This document shows, one piece after another, positions 18,188-26,783 of a DNA stretch of 64,000 bases. The notes below the pieces were generated by a model. That model saw nothing but the letters and a program-made list of their open reading frames with translations. It was not told where the DNA came from and did not search any database. The stretch comes from Haladaptatus salinisoli (lineage in GTDB: Archaea > Halobacteriota > Halobacteria > Halobacteriales > Haladaptataceae). Every line of letters starts with the position of its first letter. Position 1 is the stretch's first letter. Where the stretch lies: the NCBI RefSeq assembly GCF_020614375.1, contig NZ_CP085327.1:558001-622000 (forward strand). The letters run 5' to 3'. The position numbers and the translations under genes are program-made.

Positions 18188-19144
18188 ATGTCGACACAAT
18201 CCAAAACCGCGTCGGCGACCGGTTCGTTCAAGGAGCGATGGGAGCCGCGCATCGAACGCTTCCGCCGAGGGTGGAATCGATACACCCAGCACAAGATGGG
18301 CGTCCTCGGGCTCCTCATCCTGCTGATGTACGTCCTCTGGGCGCTGTTCCCGTCGGTGTTCGCTCCGCACACCTTACAGTGGCGGGCGTTCGTCGGCAAC
18401 GACCCGCACGCCTATCTGACGCTGCAACAGAAACAGCAGTTCCCGCATCCGCCCGCGTTCGGGGATCCGTTCTTCGCGCCCCTCGGCACGGACGACCTGG
18501 GGCACGGCATCCTCACCAAGATGGTGTACTCGGCGAAGACGGCCCTGTACATCGGCTTCGCCGCCGGACTCCTCTCCAGCCTCGTCGGCGTTCCGTTGGG
18601 GCTCATCAGCGGATTCTACGGCGACACGTGGATCGACGAACTCATCCAGCGCATCGTCGACGTGATGTACGGGATGCCGTTCCTCCCGTTCCTCGTCGTC
18701 CTCGTCGCCATCAACGGCATCACCACGACGAACATCATCTTCGGCATCGCCATCACGTCGTGGCTCAACAACTGCATCCTCATCCGCGGGGAGACGCTGT
18801 CGCTCAAGGAGCGGGCGTACATCGAGTCGGCCCGCGTCGCGGGGGCGAGCGATACGCGAATCGTGTTCCGACACATCCTCCCGAACGTCATCCCCCTCGC
18901 CTTCGTGTTCCTCGCGCAGGACGCTGCGGGAGCGATTCTCGCGCAGGCGGCGCTCGCGTACCTCGGGTTGGCCGATTTCACGGCCAACTCGTGGGGGATA
19001 ATGATCGAGAGGGTCAGCGCTAAGGGTTACGTCTTCGACGCGCCGTGGTGGCTCATCCCGCCGGGGCTGGCGATCACGTCCATCGCCGCGGCGTTCTACT
19101 TCATCGGATTCTCGGTGGAGGACGTTGCGAATCCACAGGAGTAA
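18188..19144 (+). CDS. Peptide-type ABC transporter permease (DppC-like)
   Basis: A 318-residue permease. A basic N-terminal region (to about residue 35) is followed by the first membrane helix and a periplasmic-type loop. The motif GTDDLGHGILTKMVYSAKTAL and the coupling segment YIESARVAGASDTRIVFRHI are typical of DppC. It starts immediately after DppB and is followed by the ATPase gene after two bases. Confidence 0.93.
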   Translation: MSTQSKTASATGSFKERWEPRIERFRRGWNRYTQHKMGVLGLLILLMYVLWALFPSVFAPHTLQWRAFVGNDPHAYLTLQQKQQFPHPPAFGDPFFAPLGTDDLGHGILTKMVYSAKTALYIGFAAGLLSSLVGVPLGLISGFYGDTWIDELIQRIVDVMYGMPFLPFLVVLVAINGITTTNIIFGIAITSWLNNCILIRGETLSLKERAYIESARVAGASDTRIVFRHILPNVIPLAFVFLAQDAAGAILAQAALAYLGLADFTANSWGIMIERVSAKGYVFDAPWWLIPPGLAITSIAAAFYFIGFSVEDVANPQE

Positions 19145-19146
19145 CA

Positions 19147-20298
19147 ATGTCACTGTTAGAAGTAAACGAGCTTTGCGTTCGGTACGACGCCGGAGAAAAG
19201 CAGGTTCACGCCGTCGACGGCGTCAGTTTCAGTGTCGACCACGGCGAGACGTACGGTCTCGTCGGCGAATCAGGCTGCGGAAAGACGACGCTGGCGAAGT
19301 CGCTCATCCACCTCCTCGACGCGAACGGCTACGTCGAAAGCGGCGAGGTGTGGTTCGACGGGACGCTCCCGCAGTGGGAGGACGAGAACGGGAACGCGCG
19401 CCGGGAGATAATCGACGACGACCGCTACCCGGTGCGCGAGGACGGGATGACCGACCTCACGAAGCTGGACGACCAGCAGATTCGCGACGTTCGCTGGCGG
19501 GACATCGCGCTCATCCCGCAGAGCGCGATGAACGCGCTCAATCCGGTGTACAAGGTCGGCGATCAGATCGTCGAGGCCATCCTGCGTCACGAACCGGCGA
19601 CGACCCGCGAGGAGGCGGACGCTCGCGCCCGCGACCTCATCGAACGCGTCGGCATCGAACCGGAACGCGCGGACGACTACGCCCACCAGTTCAGCGGCGG
19701 GATGAAACAGCGCGCCGTCATCGCCATGGCGATGGCGTGCAATCCGGACTTGCTCATCGCGGACGAGCCGACGACCGCGCTCGACGTTATCATCCAAGAC
19801 CGCATCCTCGAGGAACTCGAAGCGCTCCAAGAGGAGTTCAACGTCGCGATTCTCGTCGTCAGTCACGACGTCAGCGTCATGGCCGAGATATGCGATAAGC
19901 TCGCCGTGATGTACGGCGGAAAGATGATGGAGAGCGGACCGATGGGCGAGGTGCTCACGGATTCGGCGAACCCGTACACGCTCGGGCTGAAAAACTCGTT
20001 CCCGACGGTCGAAGAGGAGCAGCGGAAACTCATCTCCATCCCCGGGTCGCCGCCGACGCTCCTCGACCCCGGTGCGGGATGCCGATTCTCGGCCCGGTGT
20101 CCGTTCGTCGTGGACGAGTGTCACTCGGCGCACCCCCCGATGTACGACGTCGAGCAGGCGGAGATGGGCAAGCGCACCGAAGCGAACACGCCCCACGTCC
20201 ACCGTTCGGCTTGTTATCGCGTCGACGAACTCGAAACGATGCGCACTGAGGCGCAAAAGGAGGAAACATGGCAACAGAACACGACCCAGACCCACTAG
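19147..20298 (+). CDS. Peptide-type ABC transporter ATP-binding protein (DppD-like)
   Basis: A 383-residue ATPase with Walker [10 protein letters not shown], the family signature QFSGGMKQR, Walker [13 protein letters not shown] and the oligopeptide-transporter C-terminal domain with its Cys-rich segment ([15 protein letters not shown]). That segment holds an iron-sulfur cluster in some relatives. The ATG at 19147 ([16 protein letters not shown]) is the correct start; the longer in-frame extension runs into the permease gene. Its end overlaps the next ATPase by 31 bases. Confidence 0.94.
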   Translation: MSLLEVNELCVRYDAGEKQVHAVDGVSFSVDHGETYGLVGESGCGKTTLAKSLIHLLDANGYVESGEVWFDGTLPQWEDENGNARREIIDDDRYPVREDGMTDLTKLDDQQIRDVRWRDIALIPQSAMNALNPVYKVGDQIVEAILRHEPATTREEADARARDLIERVGIEPERADDYAHQFSGGMKQRAVIAMAMACNPDLLIADEPTTALDVIIQDRILEELEALQEEFNVAILVVSHDVSVMAEICDKLAVMYGGKMMESGPMGEVLTDSANPYTLGLKNSFPTVEEEQRKLISIPGSPPTLLDPGAGCRFSARCPFVVDECHSAHPPMYDVEQAEMGKRTEANTPHVHRSACYRVDELETMRTEAQKEETWQQNTTQTH

Positions 20299-21638
20299 TT
20301 GAGATAGAGAACGTCTCGAAGTTGTTCGACTTATCGCAGGGCGTCGTCGACCGCGTCCTCGGTCGAGAACCGCAGCCGGTTCGCGCGGTTCAGAACGTGG
20401 ACCTGACCATCAACGAGGGAGACATCATGGGGATCGCCGGCGAATCCGGCTGCGGGAAAACCACGCTCGGAAAGCTGCTGGTGAAACTGTACGAACCGAC
20501 GGACGGAACGATCACGTTCGACGGACGCGACGTGACCGAGCTCTCGCGGGAGGACGAGAAGATGTTCCGCCAGCGCGTCCAGATGATATTCCAGGACCCG
20601 TTCGAGAGTCTGAACCCTCGAATGACGGTGTTCCAATCGGTCGTCGAACCGCTCCAGATAAACGATATCGGTGACGGGTACCGGGACCGCCGGGAGCGGG
20701 TCACCCGCGTGCTGAACGACGTGGGGCTCTCGCCCGCGGAGGCGTACTTGAACGAGTTCCCGAAGGAACTGTCGGGCGGCGAGCGCCAGCGCGTCGCCAT
20801 CGCCCGCGCGCTGGTCGTCAACCCCGACTTCGTCGTCTGCGACGAGCCGGTTTCGATGCTCGACGTGTCGATTCGAGCGGGCGTGTTGAACCTGATGAAG
20901 GAACTGCAGGACGAGTACGGCCTTACTTACTTGTTCATCAGCCACGATCTCTCTCTCATCCGGTACATGTGCGACCGGACGGCCATCATGTACCTCGGCG
21001 ACGTCATCGAACAGGGGCCGACAACCGACGTCGTGACAAAGCCGAAACACCCCTACACGCAGGCGTTGTTCGATGCGGTGCCGGAGATTTCGCCCGACGC
21101 CGAACGACACCGGGCGAACGTGACCGGCGAGGTTCCGAACCCTCGAAACCCGCCGAGCGGTTGTCGGTTCCACCCGCGCTGCTCCAAGATAATCCCGCCG
21201 GAGGACTGGACGGGCAGTCAGGACGCGTTCCGGCGCGCGTTCAACTTCAAACGAAGCGTCGCGACGGGCGAACTGGACGTGGAGGACGTGGAAACTGACC
21301 ACGTAGAGCAGCGCGTCGCGGTCGATAGATTGCTCGAAACCGGTCTCGCGTTGGAGCTACCGGAGGAACACCGCCTCGAAGGAGAGGGGAAAGGGTCGGT
21401 CGACGTGCGGACGCTCGACATGCCTCGACGGGCCGAGAACGCGCTTCGATCCGCCGCCCGCGACCTCCTCGAGGGCGACGTCCAAGCGGCGGAGGAGCAA
21501 CTCGACCGGGAGTTCCAGACCATCTGCGAGCAGCAGCATCCCGACCTCCGACGGGCGGACGAACAGATTACGGCCTGCCACCTCTACGAATCGTCGGCGT
21601 CGAATACGGAGACCATCACGCCGGACGCTTCCGACTGA
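20268..21638 (+). CDS. Peptide-type ABC transporter ATP-binding protein (DppF-like) with C-terminal extension
   Basis: A 456-residue ATPase with Walker [10 protein letters not shown] near residue 65, signature LSGGERQRVAIARAL and Walker B FVVCDEPVSMLD. After the usual Cys-containing C-terminal segment (SGCRFHPRCSKI) the protein runs on for about 145 residues. This extra part is acidic, helical-looking and unlike bacterial DppF. It pairs with the DppD-like subunit in importing the ligand of the upstream lipoprotein. Confidence 0.93.
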   Translation: MATEHDPDPLVEIENVSKLFDLSQGVVDRVLGREPQPVRAVQNVDLTINEGDIMGIAGESGCGKTTLGKLLVKLYEPTDGTITFDGRDVTELSREDEKMFRQRVQMIFQDPFESLNPRMTVFQSVVEPLQINDIGDGYRDRRERVTRVLNDVGLSPAEAYLNEFPKELSGGERQRVAIARALVVNPDFVVCDEPVSMLDVSIRAGVLNLMKELQDEYGLTYLFISHDLSLIRYMCDRTAIMYLGDVIEQGPTTDVVTKPKHPYTQALFDAVPEISPDAERHRANVTGEVPNPRNPPSGCRFHPRCSKIIPPEDWTGSQDAFRRAFNFKRSVATGELDVEDVETDHVEQRVAVDRLLETGLALELPEEHRLEGEGKGSVDVRTLDMPRRAENALRSAARDLLEGDVQAAEEQLDREFQTICEQQHPDLRRADEQITACHLYESSASNTETITPDASD

Positions 21639-21716
21639 TTCCCGGCGCGGTTTCTCGTTCGTCCGCTGCCGAGAGAAACCCTTACGGTACCGATACACAA
21701 AGTTCCGATTATCATC

Positions 21717-22205
21717 ATGTCTTCCGCCCGTTCCGTGTTACGACCGGACCGTCCGCTCCTCGTCGCGCTCGTCGTCGCCACGGCGGTCGTCACGCTGTGG
21801 CTGTTCGTCCCGACGATGTCGGGCCACATCGCCACGATGAACGTCGGAAGCGTCGACGTGACGGTGTCGGAGTACGCCGTCTCCGACGGCGGCGAACACC
21901 TCTCCGCCACGCTCGAAGTCCACAACCCGACGCGCCGAGCGGTCGTGTTCTACAGCGGACTGTTACACGCCGCCGACGGCCGAACGCAGCTATCCGACGG
22001 GACGACGACCGGACTCGGAGAAGCGACCGTTCCTCCGGGGGAAACGGTCGAAATCACCGCGAACATCGACCTCGCCCCGGAGCGCGTCTCGCGAGCGAGG
22101 CGCGCCGTCGAATCGGGGTCGGTCGCGCTCTCCGGCAAACTTCGCGGGGAGATCGGTAACGAAGGCGTCACCGTTCCCGTCGATACCGCGGGGTCGGACC
22201 GATGA
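21717..22205 (+). CDS. Membrane-anchored extracellular beta-sandwich-like protein, unknown
   Basis: A 162-residue protein with an N-terminal membrane anchor (about residues 14-31, LLVALVVATAVVTLWLFV). The soluble domain is beta-rich (LSATLEVHNPTRRAVVFYSG) and reminiscent of LEA-2/DUF-type beta sandwiches. The stop overlaps the ATG of the next gene (ATGA at 22202-22205). No function can be given. Confidence 0.72.
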   Translation: MSSARSVLRPDRPLLVALVVATAVVTLWLFVPTMSGHIATMNVGSVDVTVSEYAVSDGGEHLSATLEVHNPTRRAVVFYSGLLHAADGRTQLSDGTTTGLGEATVPPGETVEITANIDLAPERVSRARRAVESGSVALSGKLRGEIGNEGVTVPVDTAGSDR

Positions 22206-22660
22206 CGGAAGCGAACACGAACGGCTGGGCGAGCGACAGCACCCACGGAAACGCGCGGCGTCGATACCGAATCGCGGTTCTCGGAAAGAGCCTCGTGTCG
22301 GGCGGCATCGCCGGACTGGCGGCGTTTACGTACAGCATGTCGGGATTGATGACCGCGTCGCTAGACCCGTCCTTCGTGCTCGGACTCGTCGCCCTCGCCG
22401 GTGCCTACGCACACCTGCTCGCACACGACCTGCGCGAGAGCATCCGCGTCGGGTTGATGGGGTTCATCTTCGGCGGACTCACGATGGTCGGCGTTTGGAT
22501 CGCTCCGCTCTGGATACTTCCGTTCGCGTCGGGTGCCCGCGACATCTTGCTCCCGAGAGTAGCCGGAACGGCGGTCGTCGCCGCGCTTTTCGTCTACGCG
22601 GCGGTGTACCTCGGGGCGTACCTGACCACCCTGACGGTGGACGCCTACGCGTCCACGTGA
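22202..22660 (+). CDS. Polytopic membrane protein, unknown
   Basis: A 152-residue protein with about four hydrophobic segments after a polar, basic N-terminus. It is translationally coupled to the preceding anchored protein by a four-base overlap. I do not recognise the family. Confidence 0.72.
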   Translation: MTEANTNGWASDSTHGNARRRYRIAVLGKSLVSGGIAGLAAFTYSMSGLMTASLDPSFVLGLVALAGAYAHLLAHDLRESIRVGLMGFIFGGLTMVGVWIAPLWILPFASGARDILLPRVAGTAVVAALFVYAAVYLGAYLTTLTVDAYAST

Positions 22661-22663
22661 ACC

Positions 22664-22957
22664 GTGAGCGTTTTGGTACGAGCGTCGCTACCTTTCTCCG
22701 TGTCGAAAGACGTCCCGACGCGCGAACGCTCCGTCCGCGAACGCGGCACCTTCGCAAAACACGGTGACGACCCGACGATAGCCAGCTATCTCTCGTCGCT
22801 GTTCTTGCTCCTCTCGGTGCCATCGTTCGTCCTGCTCGCGTACGCGGGCTACTGGTACGACCTGTACGCCTACGGGGCGATAATCCCGGTGTTCGCGGGA
22901 CTCCTCGTCGGGTCCATCGCGCTCGCGTTCGCCATCATGCACGTGGCGACTCGCTGA
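22664..22957 (+). CDS. Small two-span membrane protein
   Basis: A 97-residue frame from a GTG three bases after the previous stop. The N-terminal 37 residues are polar and basic, and two hydrophobic segments follow (about 42-64 and 70-93). The start could lie further in. Probably the third gene of a small membrane-protein operon. Confidence 0.55.
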   Translation: MSVLVRASLPFSVSKDVPTRERSVRERGTFAKHGDDPTIASYLSSLFLLLSVPSFVLLAYAGYWYDLYAYGAIIPVFAGLLVGSIALAFAIMHVATR

Positions 22958-22969
22958 AACGCGTTCCCG

Positions 22970-23182
22970 TCAGAACGTGCTGCTCCGAATCGTCACGAAA
23001 AAGACGAGTACCATCGCCGCGACGAGGAGGACGAACTCCGTCTGGGTCGCCGATCCTTGCCCGGAGAGGAAAAAGAGCAGGAGACTGGCGACGCCGAGTA
23101 GGGTCGCCGCGGTGAACATGAGCACCGTGACGTTCGTTTCGTCGGTCAACCAGTAGAAGACTCGGTTTCCAAGGTCGTCCAT
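22970..23182 (-). CDS. Small two-span membrane protein
   Basis: A 70-residue protein starting MDDLGNRVFYWLTDETNVTV, with two hydrophobic segments (about 20-40 and 47-66). I chose the ATG at 23182 over an upstream frame that would overlap the neighbouring gene. It follows that gene by only five bases and converges with the previous operon. Unknown function. Confidence 0.6.
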   Translation of the reverse strand: MDDLGNRVFYWLTDETNVTVLMFTAATLLGVASLLLFFLSGQGSATQTEFVLLVAAMVLVFFVTIRSSTF

Positions 23183-23187
23183 GTATC

Positions 23188-23715
23188 TCAGAAACGGATA
23201 CCCTCGTAAACGCACTCGACGGGTTCGAGGACGATCTGCTGGGCGAGGGCGTAGGTCGTGAGCGCGAGCGTCGAATCCGCGGTGAACTCGGCGTCATCGT
23301 CGCGCCACTCGGCGACGCTCGCGGCGAATCGAACGTGGGAATCGTGAATCGTCATGAGCCACTTCGGTGGAAGTTCGCCGCGGGTCCCCTTATGCTTCAC
23401 CCGTAACAGATATTTGAACGTTTCGTCGGTTCGCCAGCCGATGTCCTCGCCCGCCTGGAACTCGGGGAACTGCGGCGTGCCGAACAACTGGACGAGGCGG
23501 TAGAGAGGGATGCCGACGTGCTCCGCCTCCGTCCCGTCGGTTTCGGGGCCGATGTACGCGACGACGTTCAGGTCGTCTCGTTCGCGGACGTTGTCCTCGA
23601 CCAACACGCCGCCGTCGGCTCTGCGCGTTTCTATCTCCGCTCGGGGGACCGGTTCGACGACGATATCTCGGAGTTCCTCGAAGTCGGGTGCGTCGGGGTG
23701 ATTCCGAACGTCCAT
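23188..23715 (-). CDS. Soluble haloarchaeal protein, unknown
   Basis: A 175-residue acidic protein, start MDVRNHPDAPDFEELRDIVV. No signal, membrane segment or known motif is seen. GIPLYRLVQLFGTPQFPEF and KWLMTIHDSH look like conserved core. It sits three bases downstream of a small membrane-protein gene and just upstream of another, so it likely works with membrane partners. Confidence 0.75.
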   Translation of the reverse strand: MDVRNHPDAPDFEELRDIVVEPVPRAEIETRRADGGVLVEDNVRERDDLNVVAYIGPETDGTEAEHVGIPLYRLVQLFGTPQFPEFQAGEDIGWRTDETFKYLLRVKHKGTRGELPPKWLMTIHDSHVRFAASVAEWRDDDAEFTADSTLALTTYALAQQIVLEPVECVYEGIRF

Positions 23716-23718
23716 GGC

Positions 23719-23970
23719 TCAGTACGCGAAGTAGTTGAAGCCGCGCCAACCGGCGTAGCCGAGTCCGAGAAGGGCGACGCCGGCCGCGATGACGACGAGC
23801 GATTCGGAAGTCGTCATCGTATCGTCCATCTGCGGAATCAGTTTGAAGTACAGCGAGAGGCCGAACAGGAAGTAGATGTAGCCGACGATGACACTGAGCA
23901 GCGCCACGACTATCGATATCAGTCCTATCGGACCGCGCAGCGGTTTCGGAACGCGACTCTTTAACGCCAT
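23719..23970 (-). CDS. Small two-span membrane protein
   Basis: An 83-residue protein beginning MALKSRVPKPLRGPIGLISI, with hydrophobic segments at about 13-38 and 56-76. I chose the ATG at 23970 because the frame upstream has no better start and reaches into the spacer. First gene of the minus-strand trio that ends at 22970. Confidence 0.65.
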   Translation of the reverse strand: MALKSRVPKPLRGPIGLISIVVALLSVIVGYIYFLFGLSLYFKLIPQMDDTMTTSESLVVIAAGVALLGLGYAGWRGFNYFAY

Positions 23971-24015
23971 GGTTTGTGCTACTACGGCACAATCATAAGT
24001 GTTCTGCAACGAAGG

Positions 24016-24351
24016 TTAATTCGATTCGTCCCGTTCGCTCTCGCTCGCTTCGAGGTTCTCCAGTCCGTCTCCGGCGAGCGGTGACATTCGCTCGTCGAAC
24101 TCGTCCTCGTCGGACTTCGCCGCCGCGTCCCGCCCGGCGAAGTAGGAGGAGATGAACTTCTCGTGGTGCTCGCGGAGGGTGTACCCCACCCAGATGAGCG
24201 CGAGGCCGGGGAGCATACGGAGGACGAAGGCCGGGGAGGTCACCCCGTACGCACCCGTGACGACCGACCCGTGAAGGGAGTCGCCGACGAGCAGCGCGCC
24301 CGTGACGAGCGTGAACGTCGAAACCATCGACAGGAACCGTCGAGAGAACAT
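24016..24351 (-). CDS. Membrane protein with acidic tail, unknown
   Basis: A 111-residue protein with two hydrophobic segments (about 8-28 and 38-58). A soluble tail follows (EHHEKFISSYFAGRDAAAKS) that ends very acidic. It begins two bases after the phosphoribosyltransferase stop, so they form an operon. Confidence 0.68.
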   Translation of the reverse strand: MFSRRFLSMVSTFTLVTGALLVGDSLHGSVVTGAYGVTSPAFVLRMLPGLALIWVGYTLREHHEKFISSYFAGRDAAAKSDEDEFDERMSPLAGDGLENLEASESERDESN

Positions 24352-24352
24352 C

Positions 24353-24919
24353 TCACCCGTCGCCGTGCTCGTTCACGATGACGACTTCGCCGTCCTGCAC
24401 GTCCACGTTGATGAGCGTCTTGACCGCGTAGTCGGTCTCGTCCAACTCGTTCGCGCCGACCTTCTTGATGACGGCGCACACGTCCACCACGTCCGCGCCG
24501 ATGTACTCCAGCGCCTCGGTGACGGCTTTCATCGTCCCGCCGGTGCTGAGCACGTCGTCCAGCAGGAGCACCCGGTCGCCCTCGCGGACGTTGTTGATGT
24601 ACATCTCGTTCTCGGAGTAGCCGGTCTGCTGGGAGAGCGCGACCTCCCCCTCCAGTCCGTACTGTCGCTTGCGGATGACGACCAGCGGGATGTCGGTCAT
24701 CAGCGAGACGGCGGTCGAGATGTGGATGCCCATCGCGGCGGGCGTGACGATTTTATCGACGTTCTCCAGGTCCGCCTTCCGGATGATCTTGATGACGATT
24801 TCGCGCAGGAGGGTCGGTTCGAGCATCGGAATGCCGTCGCTGATGGGATGGACGAAGTAGTGGTACCCGTTTTTCTCGATAATCGGCGCTTCGAGAAGCG
24901 ACTGCTTCAACTGGTCCAT
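24353..24919 (-). CDS. hpt: HGPRTase-like purine phosphoribosyltransferase
   Basis: A 188-residue type I phosphoribosyltransferase of the archaeal HPRT group, joining hypoxanthine, guanine or adenine to PRPP. The PRPP loop [13 protein letters not shown] spans 117-129, and the [10 protein letters not shown] segment (83-92) resembles the APRT/archaeal HPRT flexible loop. An ATCTTTTACT box lies 23-30 bases upstream on the minus strand (24942-24949), fitting a leaderless promoter. Base preference is uncertain within this group. It serves purine salvage, as does the nucleoside locus at 4.6-11.2 kb. Confidence 0.9.
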   Translation of the reverse strand: MDQLKQSLLEAPIIEKNGYHYFVHPISDGIPMLEPTLLREIVIKIIRKADLENVDKIVTPAAMGIHISTAVSLMTDIPLVVIRKRQYGLEGEVALSQQTGYSENEMYINNVREGDRVLLLDDVLSTGGTMKAVTEALEYIGADVVDVCAVIKKVGANELDETDYAVKTLINVDVQDGEVVIVNEHGDG

Positions 24920-25091
24920 GTTGGTGATTTTCGACCCATCAGTAAAAGATGCCGGTATCGTCGTTCGCGGAGAAGACTAGCGGAGTAATCGAAAGCAACA
25001 TTGGAACCGAACGGAGCGGTTCAAGCGAGAACGGACCGCGTCCTCTCCGGAGCGAAACCAGTTCTTGTGGCGAAGAATCGTTCACTGATGT

Positions 25092-25414
25092 TAGGCCCAG
25101 GCCACGCCCTCGCTCGGACGCTCGCTCGCAGACGCTTCGCGTCCACTCGCGCCGCATCCTCGTTCACCCGTTACCACCAGGAACCGCCAGGACGAATGTG
25201 CCGTCTGGCGCATTCGTCCTGAAGGCGGCTGGTCAGCCTGCCGCCGTGAATCGCTAGGGCGAACGTCCGCCGAAAGCGGCTGGCCGGATTAGAATCGGCC
25301 GTGCGGGCCGCCGGCCCGCACGGCCGGCTGTCCTGGTGGCAACGGGCGAACGAAGGAGGGAGCGAGTGGCGAAGCCACGAGCGACTGACCGAGTGAGGGC
25401 GTGGCCTGTGCCTA
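25092..25414. repeat. 323-bp near-palindromic element with nested hairpins
   Basis: The termini (25092-25117 and 25389-25414) are inverted copies matching at 24 of 26 positions. A second inverted pair (25162-25182 with 25331-25351) matches at 19 of 21. Inside are a 14-bp hairpin with one wobble (25189-25202 with 25207-25220) flanked by CCGCC/GGCGG, and a perfect 14-bp hairpin (25296-25309 with 25313-25326). No protein-like frame is convincing and no target-site duplication is obvious. It may be a MITE-like element or a highly folded RNA gene. SRP RNA and RNase P RNA hallmarks are absent. Confidence 0.75.
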
Positions 25415-25573
25415 GTCGCAGCTAGCGTCGTTGCTTCAACGCCTCGTGTCGAAACGCGACAAATGCGGGATTTTCTGCCGGCGGTTACCAAACCCAACGC
25501 CACAAAATCGTCTTCCGACCGCGGCCACTTTCACTTTCGCTCCGGGTAAGGCTCACCGCTTTTAGCCCGCCCG

Positions 25574-25684
25574 TACTACGAGAAAGTGCGGGTGGGCGAG
25601 ACCCGCACTCCGACGATCGGTTGCCAAGACCCCCTACCCCAGCAAGGTTTGAATAGTTCCCCCACTCCCCTTTTGCGGGAGTGA
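25574..25684 (+). mobile_element. Hairpin-rich stretch, possible decayed IS200/IS605 (TnpB-type) right end
   Basis: A perfect 9-bp hairpin (25585-25593 with 25601-25609) and a 7-bp hairpin (25663-25669 with 25677-25683) are 54 bases apart. Both lie inside one open frame of 36 codons reading YYEKVRVGETRTPTIG and ending at TGA 25684. Palindromes overlapping the 3' end of tnpB are typical of IS200/IS605 elements and their PATE derivatives in haloarchaea. No transposase domain survives and the frame is interrupted by TAA just upstream. The assignment is inference. Confidence 0.35.
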
Positions 25685-25800
25685 GCCTCGGCTAATGGCG
25701 TTATGCGGTTAGTTGGATTCCAGCCATCAACCATCACATCTAATTATTGGCGAATTTTGGCTATAGAAAATTAAACGGTATAATTTGACAGCTAGAGGTT

Positions 25801-26292
25801 TTAATTCACTTCGTACGTTGCAAGCACGTTGGAATTAGAACCACCATCAGCGTTCCAAACAATTTTGATGACGTCTCCGGAATCATATTGTCCATTACCA
25901 TTCGTTCCTGCAGTAGGTGTTAACACAACAGATTCACCACCTGTAATTTCTGCTTGATCACCCAATGAATCACCCCATGAATTAACATTAGTGTCACTGT
26001 CAATAGTGTCATCGTCGGTGCTAGGCTCAAAGACCACAGAGATTTCTCCCTCTTGTAGCGGGCTACCGCCGACGTGGGAAACTTCAATCTCAGTGGCGGA
26101 CTTTTGGCTAATCTCAAGCGATACTTGGGGAGCGTTCTTTTGAACACTATCTCCAAGACCCATCACGAACGCTCCAATCACGGCAGCCAGTATCACGGTG
26201 ATAGCGACCATCAGAATGACGCCGATAACGGGACTGACCGCACGCTCGAAGTCCCGTCCGGTAGCTTCTTCGAACTTTTCTTTGAGTGTCAT
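25801..26292 (-). CDS. Archaeal type IV pilin
   Basis: A roughly 163-residue pilin. The N-terminus [18 protein letters not shown] is a class III signal ending before the conserved hydrophobic domain [18 protein letters not shown], the haloarchaeal Pilin_N/DUF1628 signature cleaved by PibD. The rest is a Thr/Asp/Gly-rich beta domain. I chose the ATG at 26292, preceded by GGAG. A GTG/ATG at 26328/26325 would add 11-12 residues and fits the TATA box better. Its base composition is clearly poorer in GC than its neighbours, suggesting transfer or diversifying selection. No prepilin peptidase or pilus motor gene lies nearby. Confidence 0.9.
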   Translation of the reverse strand: MTLKEKFEEATGRDFERAVSPVIGVILMVAITVILAAVIGAFVMGLGDSVQKNAPQVSLEISQKSATEIEVSHVGGSPLQEGEISVVFEPSTDDDTIDSDTNVNSWGDSLGDQAEITGGESVVLTPTAGTNGNGQYDSGDVIKIVWNADGGSNSNVLATYEVN

Positions 26293-26783
26293 GTTTTGTG
26301 TTTCTCCTTCGACGCGCGTTTCCATCACCGGGACCGGCTAGGAGAGATAAATATCCCGACAGTTGGATTCAGATGTCGGAAATTTGATCGTCCTGCTCCC
26401 AACTCGATTCCGATTTCTTCCGGCGATGTGCGCGTTACAACAGCCGTTACTACTCGGCCCTAATAAATATATGGCTGTACATATATAAATATCAATTTTT
26501 GATAATTTTCCCTCAAGAGTTCGTATTTAAATAGTATCGGTGCGTGTAATTATCTATCGGGCGGTATTGGCGACTTCGAGACAATTGTTGGCCCGGGTGC
26601 GACGAGAAGGAAATCGTTCGAGCCGACGGCGTCGTCTCCCCCGTCCGCCGGTCGAGTTCGGCGGTGGGCCTCGCGATTCGCTCCGGGAGACCCGTGATTT
26701 TACGCTCGAGCCATCGGCCGCTTTCGGCGAGTTACCCGACCGGTTTGAGAACTGTTAAGGTGAGTCCATCGCTCACTTCGAGT
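26293..26783. other. AT-rich intergenic region between pilin and mrp operon
   Basis: About 490 bases, unusually AT-rich from about 26330 to 26560. For the pilin it holds GATATTTATC on the minus strand (26345-26352, read as the complement), 20-27 bases from the ATG at 26325. Further TATA-like tracts at 26466-26490 (ATATATGGCTGTACATATAT) and 26523-26535 could serve either direction. I see no gene in it. Confidence 0.6.

Noticed and set aside
25092..25414. Identification as SRP (7S) RNA or RNase P RNA.
   Set aside because: I looked on both strands for the SRP helix-8 GGAA/AGCAGC-type motif and the RNase P GAGGAAAGTCC and ACAGAA motifs and found none.
25171..25503. 110-codon minus-strand frame across the palindromic element.
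   Set aside because: Ser/Arg-rich translation without domain features; the frame is a by-product of the inverted structure.
25400..25570. Translation for a TnpB zinc-finger or RuvC remnant upstream of the hairpins.
   Set aside because: No CxxC pairs with proper spacing or DxD-type motif in any frame; only the extreme C-terminal-like frame and hairpins remain.
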